From assembly GCA_047495785.1 (NCBI GenBank), contig JBLDXI010000032.1, forward strand, positions 1,426,001-1,490,000: a DNA stretch of 64,000 nucleotides. The letters run 5' to 3'. This document shows, one piece after another, positions 57,481-64,000 of this stretch. The DNA comes from Lepidodermella squamata (lineage: Eukaryota > Gastrotricha). The first letter of the stretch is position 1. Each line of letters opens with the position of its first letter. The notes under the pieces were generated by a model that was not told the DNA's origin, made no database searches, and saw only the letters and a list, made by a program, of their open reading frames with translations. The translations under genes and the position numbers were made by a program.

Positions 57481-59897
57481 ATGGCGAATTTACTAAATAT
57501 TGTAACATTGGCGTTCCTGTTTTGCAACTCAATATTTGCCGAAGATGCGGTAGAAGAAGGAAGTACTCGCATGCCAACTCTTTGTGAAGGTATAAAAATG
57601 CTTAAAAACATTCGGTTTTGAGGAAAATTTATTATTTTTCAGTCTGCAAGCACTTTACCCATGAACTAACGGATCGGCTCGCCGAAACCGGAAAAACATC
57701 TGAAGTTTTACGTTCTGGTCACGGTTTAGACGCGAGTAAGCGGCAAAAAGCTGTTCAATACAAGAAAAGCGAGTTGCGATTGATTGAATCGCTTCACGAG
57801 CCTCATATCTGCGACCGGTTTCTAACTTACGATGTTCACAAGGAAAAACAAGGCAGCCACCGGTACTCGCGTGGGCGAAGTGAAACTATGCAAACCCTTC
57901 ACGACCTTGTGTAATTTATTCTCAACTTTAATAAGCAAGCAAGCAATGTTTTATTCGATCAAAAAAGCAGACTAGCACCGGCCACCGGCTTTGGGCGCGT
58001 CCTGGAATATTTTCGAATCAACATAATAAATACAGACAAATATATATGTATACATACACGTGCATAACATATAGTTACAATATAAGTTATAATACATAAT
58101 ATAAGGTTATAATACAGATAGTTCTAATCATGACGTGGGAATTCTAAATGAATTGGCGAAGACAGAAAAGAGAGGACAGGAAAATTACGCATTAATTGGG
58201 GTCCCCTACGAAGCAGAAGGCTTCAAAGCAGGGTAAACGCACTAAACAGTCTTCCCAGTAGGCGCTCAGGCTTAGCCTCTGATTTTCAACCAATGGACTA
58301 ACATGATGGTCTGCTATTCTAGCTTTCCACACCAAAATTTGAGGAACGTATGTCATGAAAACTCCGTAATGTAGCTCAGACCTCAATTTGGTCGAAAAAG
58401 TCGTTTTTCGAAATTTTTCCAAAATTCATAAGCCGGGCTCTTAAAGTTATGATGAGCCCATATGCAGAAAATTACGCAGAATTTTATCGTAATTAATTCG
58501 ATTTATTGTTGCGTGGCGTTTGCACCGCTTTTCGGGTTTATATTGCTTTGAAGCCTTTTACTCTGTGGGGGACCCATTAATTGTTATTACTGTTAGGGTA
58601 GACGTGTAATTTAAGAGCGAGTCGGTAGTTAGAAGTTATATGTAGTTGAGATGTGTGACAGTGCGATATTGTTGACGGATTTGCAAGTTACTATGGATTC
58701 GATAATTGAATTGACAAAATTATTAACATTATGATTGATACTATCGAACGAGGCTAGTTGTGTTGGAGGAGTGTGGTTCGGGATAAATTTACATTCAATA
58801 TAGAGGTGGCATATTAGATCTATAGTATCTTGGAAATTTCTAATAGGCGTAGCTAGCGAATCACCATGTTTAAGACAGAAAATGCATTTTAATCCTAAGT
58901 TATTGATATAGCAAAAGGGTTTATGAAGAGAGTTTGTCCTAATCATACTGAGTATCCTAATACTTATTTTTCACCGACCAAAAAGCATTTTGAGCATTAG
59001 AATATAGCAGCAATTTGTCGAAATTTTCGTCTGTAAAAACAGGATTTTGGTATGTAGTTTTTAAATCATTAGCTATAGATTTTGTTGTTGTTTGTTATCC
59101 ACACTTCGTACCACTTTCCAAGATGAGCCAAACCCTCAAATTGAGAAGTGGCGGTGAAGATGTTGGCGCCCCCAAGTTTTTCGACATCACTTTGTAAATG
59201 TTTGAAAATATGGCGATATACATTTTAATTTGCGTCAATAATGTCAAAGGCAGTTTTGATAAGCACATGCTCGTTCTCAAACTTGAGTCGTAGAAAATAC
59301 CTGACGGCTGATTTTGTGAGGACTAGTTCAGGTGGATCGAGGTAGAATTCGCGATTTACTAGTTCATTCCTGGCAGAGGTTGGAATTCGACAAATTTGTT
59401 TCACGAAATGGGTGTTAAATGAGAAAATTTTATTCTTTTTTGTCTGGCCCCGGAGGCCACTGGCATAAGTGTAGTTGCCGATGACGTATGAGTTGTGTAA
59501 AATATTAAATGTTTAAATACTTATCTTCCAACTTTAATAATCCATAATCAAAATCTATTTCTGAATAGGAAGCGTGGAACTAAGGTGGATATTGGCATTC
59601 CTTACGAGTTGTGGGACAAGCCTTCAGTTGAAATCACCCACCTTCAAAAGCAGTGCTATCGCTTAGTCGAACAACACGAAGATGATCTCGAAGAGTGGTA
59701 CATGGATCATTACGACGACGCCTCGGACAATAGCCAAAAATCACTTCTCGAATGGCTTTGCCGAGATCGGGTCTTGCGAAAAGGCGATTCAAGTATGAAA
59801 AATATCAGTTATTTATTTTCATTTATCAATTGAATATATTTTAGGCTGTCTCGTTGAACCGGAAGATGAGGAGAAAACAAAAAAAGGCGAACTCTAG
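57481..59897 (+). CDS. CNPY3: Canopy family ER chaperone (CNPY3/CNPY4 type)
   Basis: Four exons: 57481-57589, 57643-57910, 59569-59792 and 59845-59897, in phase, 217 residues. A signal peptide (ANLLNIVTLAFLFCNSIFA) is followed by the saposin-like fold with conserved cysteines. Matches to CNPY3/4: CEVCKHFTHELTDRLAETGKT, EVL.SGHGLD.SKR, then YDVHKEKQGSHRYSRGRSETM, KVDIGIPYELWDKPSVE and LQKQCYRL. In vertebrates these proteins help fold Toll-like and other receptors in the ER. The protein ends KKGEL, which resembles a KDEL-type retention signal with Gly in place of Asp. The third intron is 1.66 kb and carries an antisense LINE fragment. AATAAA at 59997-60002. Assignment to CNPY3 rather than CNPY4 is not firm. 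Confidence 0.9.
57911..59568 (+). other. Long third-junction intron of the Canopy gene
   Basis: The protein is continuous from ...LHDLV to KRGTKVDIGIP across it. Besides the LINE remnant it contains an AT/TA-rich simple stretch around 58020-58110. Confidence 0.75.
58629..59420 (-). mobile_element. Antisense LINE 3'-end remnant in the Canopy intron
   Basis: On the minus strand, reading frames broken by stops and shifts give a segment like NELVNREFYLDPPELVLTKSA, then further on LKCIFCLKHG followed by ICHLYIEC. That is the C-x2-C...H-x4-C knuckle at the end of LINE reverse transcriptases. It differs from the intact LINE at 51-55 kb, so it belongs to another family. No RT core remains. Confidence 0.45.
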
Positions 59898-62800
59898 TGA
59901 CTTATTATCATGTACCTATTGTTGATTTTGATCTCTTCCTAGCTCAGTTGCGAAAAAATAGATCTTTCATGCCGGCATTTTAGTACGAATTTGATGAATA
60001 AACAACACTTGATAGCTTTTTTCAAGTATCGTCCGTGTTATTTTCCGAGTGTTGATTGATTGCTGATGAGTTCAAAATCTCAAATTGCGCCATATCGAGT
60101 AAACAAATAATATTCAGATTTTTTAATGGCCCACCTTAATTTTTTCAATTTAAAAATTCAAATTTTTAATCAAGTTGGCAATATTTTTTGTTGTGTAAAT
60201 CACCAAGAGAAATATTTTTCCGAAAAATATTACGTAATGACTCTTAGGCTATTGAATTGAATGCGCAACAACAAAATGGTGCTAATAGTACAAGTGTGAA
60301 CATCGGAAATTGAGCGCACCTGTAAAATACGCGCGCGCGCGCTCATCGGCGCATTTTCTACTCCGCATATAAGAGCCGAGAGCGAGAGAGTAAATTGTCT
60401 CGCCTATTATCGGACCGCATGTCACCATACATTGAAGCATACTGTATTATGTAGCTTCGCTCTTACTACTGAAATGTTTTGCCGCAAACAAATAAATAGT
60501 CGCACCTAGCGAATCAAGCGGCTAAACACATCAGCCATTTCGCAGTGCAACTCTGTAATACAGTAATATATTGTTGTAATTTGCAGCGATTACTACGCTT
60601 AATTTTTTGACCTTTTACCTGATAGCTGCATGTTACCTATGTTTATTCGCAGCCGTGTTTGTTCCTATCGACGCTGCGTCTTGTTGTTGGATAAATTGTT
60701 GTTGTGAAAATAAACAGCACAGCATGGTAAAAACCGCCTCGGAATATCTTCAAAAATCATTAGCCAGCTAAAAATCGACTGTTTTTCGTTTCGACACGTT
60801 TTTCATTTCATTGTTTGTTTTCATTGCATCGGCCAGGAATAATATTGCCCCCTAAAAAAAATTTCACAAGTCCTCTGAGTAATTCGCGCCGGACTTTGAG
60901 TTTAGTCAGGGCAGCGTTAACAAGTGGCCGCGGCATCAAAAAATAATCACATTTTTACCTAATTTCTATGTACGAGGTTTTCTAGGGTGTAGTGGTTGTA
61001 AAACAGGACGGCGGCGCGGCTAGTTTTTCGGAAAAAGTGCGGCTATTTTTAATGTGCGCAAATTGGCGGGCCAATATGTGTCGCGCGCCGTTTTGCATTA
61101 TTTAGATCACGCACGCTCTTTGGCGCAGAATTGCATGCGAGCAAAACACTTTCGGCCGCCATTCACTATATGCGGCTAAAAAGCGCACACGTTTCGCGCG
61201 CGGCCCGTTTTACTGCTGTTTTGCCTCTGCCAACAGAAATTAGGCACCCTCGTGAAAATAATAAATATTATTACTCAGCGATTAAATCAGTCTCGCAACT
61301 CGCTCATTTTCTACCTCATTTTCTCTGTCCACCTTCTAATTTTCAAGAAAGAGCCAATTTTAGTCACTCCACTATTTTCTTTACTTTTGTCCAGGCGAGA
61401 CAAACTTTGAAATTACTACAAAAAACGCCACACCTGATGGTTTAAAGCATAACAAAGCTTAACTTAATTTCTAGCCTTTAATGTATTATTTTTAAAATTA
61501 TAATTTTTATTAGAAATCCCACTCAACACCACAATATATTTGGCGTGGGAATTGTTTAGACAAAATTTTGCAATTACTCGAAGAAAAAACACGTTTACCC
61601 CGGAAATAAATTCTCTGATCAAGAGATTGAAGTTTAATAGGTAATTTCGATTTTAAGTCCATCTTATTTTTTTCTAAACGGGTGCATGTCGTAAATCAGT
61701 GAAATTCATTGTTTCCAATACGCTCAAAAATATTCCGATTTTGTTACTTTTCTCTTGACCATCGGTACAAATTAGGCGTATTATTTTTCTAGAAATTAGA
61801 ACGAACTTGATTTAGGTAAGGATTCGATTAGCTGGCCATCGCTTAGCAAAAGAGGCCCATGAGTATGTCCCTAAAGTTTTTCAGTGTAGGCTAGCTCTAA
61901 CGGCGTACCTCTTCAGCTCGTTTCGTCAACTTCTAGAGTTAAGGACACACAAAACATCTTAACAACGTACCTAATTTGTCGAATACTACAACTATCATCG
62001 ATTTTTCAATTATTACACAGAACTCTTGGCATTCGTATTTATTAATAGGTAATGTGTTGTTATTAATAAATTTCGGCCCCAGCAGCAGAAAACGTGCGAT
62101 GAGTTTGTCGTGGAGTAGCGAATAATTTTGAACACGCATCCTCGGCGTTGTATAGGTATATAAATACACAATATTAATAAATAATCGTATGAAAATCGCC
62201 ACGCGCGCGAGTCGAAAAGGTGTTTTATGGCAGGGGCGCGGCGCGTCTCGCCACTGGCCAAAGGGCCAAAATTTCATCGGCGACGGCGGCAGCGGCGGCG
62301 CTTGTAGTAGTATGCTTTTTAACTTTCGATGACCACACTCACGCGCACGGGAGAGATACGCCTGCTATAAAGTTATGTCGCTGTGCTGGCACTCGAGGTG
62401 ATTTTTCGGCCACTCAATAATTTTACAGGCCCTACAGCGCCGGAGTAATCAAAGGTTGACCGCACGCGACGCCACGTCGGCTCGCCCTTTTCTTCACCAC
62501 TTGTCTTGCATAACGAGCTGCTGTTAATCGCAAAAATAATTTTTCATCCATCTTATTATTTTTATTAAGCTGTTTTGCAAATTTGCGATTTCCTGTTTTG
62601 AGCAAAAACAATCAGGCCTTAGTGTTTTTCATCGTGGCTAGTAATAAAAAGTCGGTAGTAGGTCACGACCTGTCTGCTGTGCGCGTGCCACGGTGAGTTG
62701 CGGCTACTAATAAAATGAAGATGATGAGTCGTTTCTCATCTTTGCCCTCATCTTTTGTGACCGCGCGTAGATACACCCATTTTCGCGTCCATTCCGCTTG

Positions 62801-64000
62801 TTGGTAGCTTACCAAGAATGATGATGATGATAATGTATCATTATTATCAAATTATGGAGCAGCCAGCAGCTTCTGTTGTTCAGGCTCCACTCGAACATAG
62901 AGCTATAGCTAACAACAAGGAGGCTTTTTGCTCAACAGTCTGCTGGCGCATCTTCATCGTCGCCGTCGCCATTATGGTTATATAGTATATTTACTCCCCC
63001 TACTCCCCCTTGCACTATTATTATTATTTACTGCTTCACTCTCGGTTTTTATTACGGCTCGCCTCTGATTTCCTATCTGCCTCTCTCGCTCGACAATTAG
63101 TGAAAAATTTATAATAATGTTTGCGCCCTGGCGGTCATTGCCCGCCGCCTTAATCAAATTCCTTTTGTGTGAGTGAGACGACGGCTGGGTAGAGACAATG
63201 CGCGGCGCATCTTCTCGAGAATCAAAAGTTCACATCGGCGTTATAATCTAGTTTCCTCGCCCTATATCTTGTCATCATCGCGTATTATTTGCCGAACTTG
63301 GCTAAACGTTTCGCCCTCATCATCAGTAGTGCACTGCTCGAGTCAACAGTCGGCCGAAATTTTCTAGGAGGCTGAAAAATTTCAATTTTCGCTATTTATT
63401 TGTTAATTGTTTATAAGATGTCGCTTAATAATTTTGCTGCGCGCTGCTAATACTTGACGGCGTAAATAATAATAACAATAAATGATTTTTATTTATTTAT
63501 TTTGCCGTCTTATTGTGGTGAGAAAAAATCGACTAATAAAGAAAGCGCTCACTTACCTAATATTTGTTGTTATTGCTCAGCTATTTTTGTGCACCTGTAT
63601 ATTTGCCACACCCCAATTTTTCGCGGAAAACACTTAAGCGCCTGATTAAGTTTAGCGCCTAGCGTAATGACCCAGATTTGAATTTTTGCTATTTTACGAA
63701 ACCTCTAGATCGACCATTGTTATAGTATACCCGTTTTAAAATTTTATGATCGCTCGGTTGAGTAAAAAAATCTCCATTGTTAACCCCTATTGATCGCTGC
63801 TTAGCGGCACCAATCTAGTGCCTGGGGCTTGATTTAATGTCGGTGCCAGTTTTTTTTGGTAGCTATAGATCGACTTGAGGTGAAAGTTGTTCAACAATGT
63901 AGCAGCGTCTTTATTATCGCCTTCGGTGACGTTATTTGTCATTCGATAGCGTTTTGTATACATTGGTATTAAATTAATTTTCTTGCACTGCTGGAATAAC
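59898..64000. other. Gene-free AT-rich region with simple-sequence patches
   Basis: I find no coding exon. Notable patches: a (CG)n run near 60332-60341, GAGAGCGAGAG near 60378-60389, CGG/GGC clusters near 62280-62300, and many ATT/TTA runs near 62820-63030 and 63465-63500. It may be the promoter or first intron of a gene to the right of the window, or a regulatory region. Confidence 0.45.
60366..60390 (+). promoter_or_regulatory. Possible core promoter (TATA-like + GAGA)
   Basis: CATATAAGAG followed by CCGAGAGCGAGAGAG. A TATA-like box and GAGA motifs together in a gene-free region suggest, but do not show, a plus-strand start. Confidence 0.25.

Noticed and set aside
61131-61445. Plus-strand ORF of 104 codons
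   Set aside because: Composition does not look coding, and it has no domain or splice context.
1-64000. CRISPR arrays, bacterial operons, rRNA
   Set aside because: Introns, poly(A) signals and metazoan genes show a eukaryotic nuclear sequence; no regularly spaced repeats or rRNA-like blocks seen.

Overview
The window looks like a compact animal genome. Genes have many short GT-AG introns (commonly 45-110 nt) with a T-rich acceptor ending TTTCAG, little intergenic space in places, and conserved metazoan proteins (symplekin, ARHGAP17-like, COPS4, MPC2, ISOC, PRPF31, Chibby, SLC25A10, ARPC1, Canopy). Intron style and fast-evolving, locally duplicated receptor genes suggest an ecdysozoan such as a tardigrade or nematode-like lineage. 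That placement is inference; nothing in the window fixes the species.

Layout. 0-7 kb: 3' end of a FASTK/RAP-domain gene, then symplekin, whose second intron (1.9 kb) holds a diverged direct repeat and unidentified coding-like debris. 7.8-11.5 kb: a 13-exon gene for a membrane-anchored astacin-like protein with EGF-like and SEA-like modules, apparently catalytically dead. 14-21 kb: a BAR-RhoGAP protein with a proline-rich tail and PDZ ligand. 22-35 kb: a receptor-rich segment. Two paralogous 7TM receptor genes on the minus strand lie inside duplicated blocks; one carries a nonsense codon in TM7. Between them sit a divergent GABA-B-like class C receptor, a small inverted-repeat transposon and a Penelope-like GIY-YIG remnant. 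35-38 kb: COPS4 and MPC2 on the minus strand. 38-40.5 kb: unresolved coding-like fragments. 40.5-44 kb: ISOC and PRPF31 in tandem, then Chibby on the opposite strand. 45.5-46.5 kb: mitochondrial dicarboxylate carrier. 47.7-48.9 kb: a decayed receptor and a small EGF-like gene. 49.4-50.6 kb: ARPC1. 51.2-55.1 kb: a non-LTR retrotransposon with intact ORF2, a 13-bp target-site duplication and a (GGCA)n tail. 55.6-57.3 kb: an unusual gene joining a hydrophobic N-terminus, an NlpC/LRAT-like domain and a divergent AAA ATPase. 57.5-59.9 kb: a Canopy-family ER chaperone gene with an antisense LINE fragment in its long intron. 59.9-64 kb: no gene found.

Functionally the conserved genes are housekeeping: mRNA 3' processing (symplekin), splicing (PRPF31), COP9 signalosome (COPS4), actin nucleation (ARPC1), mitochondrial transport (MPC2, SLC25A10). 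The accessory interest lies in the pseudo-astacin, the NlpC/LRAT-AAA fusion, the duplicated receptors and the young-looking LINE. Exon boundaries were worked out by eye from splice consensus, reading phase and known family sequence, not by transcript evidence.
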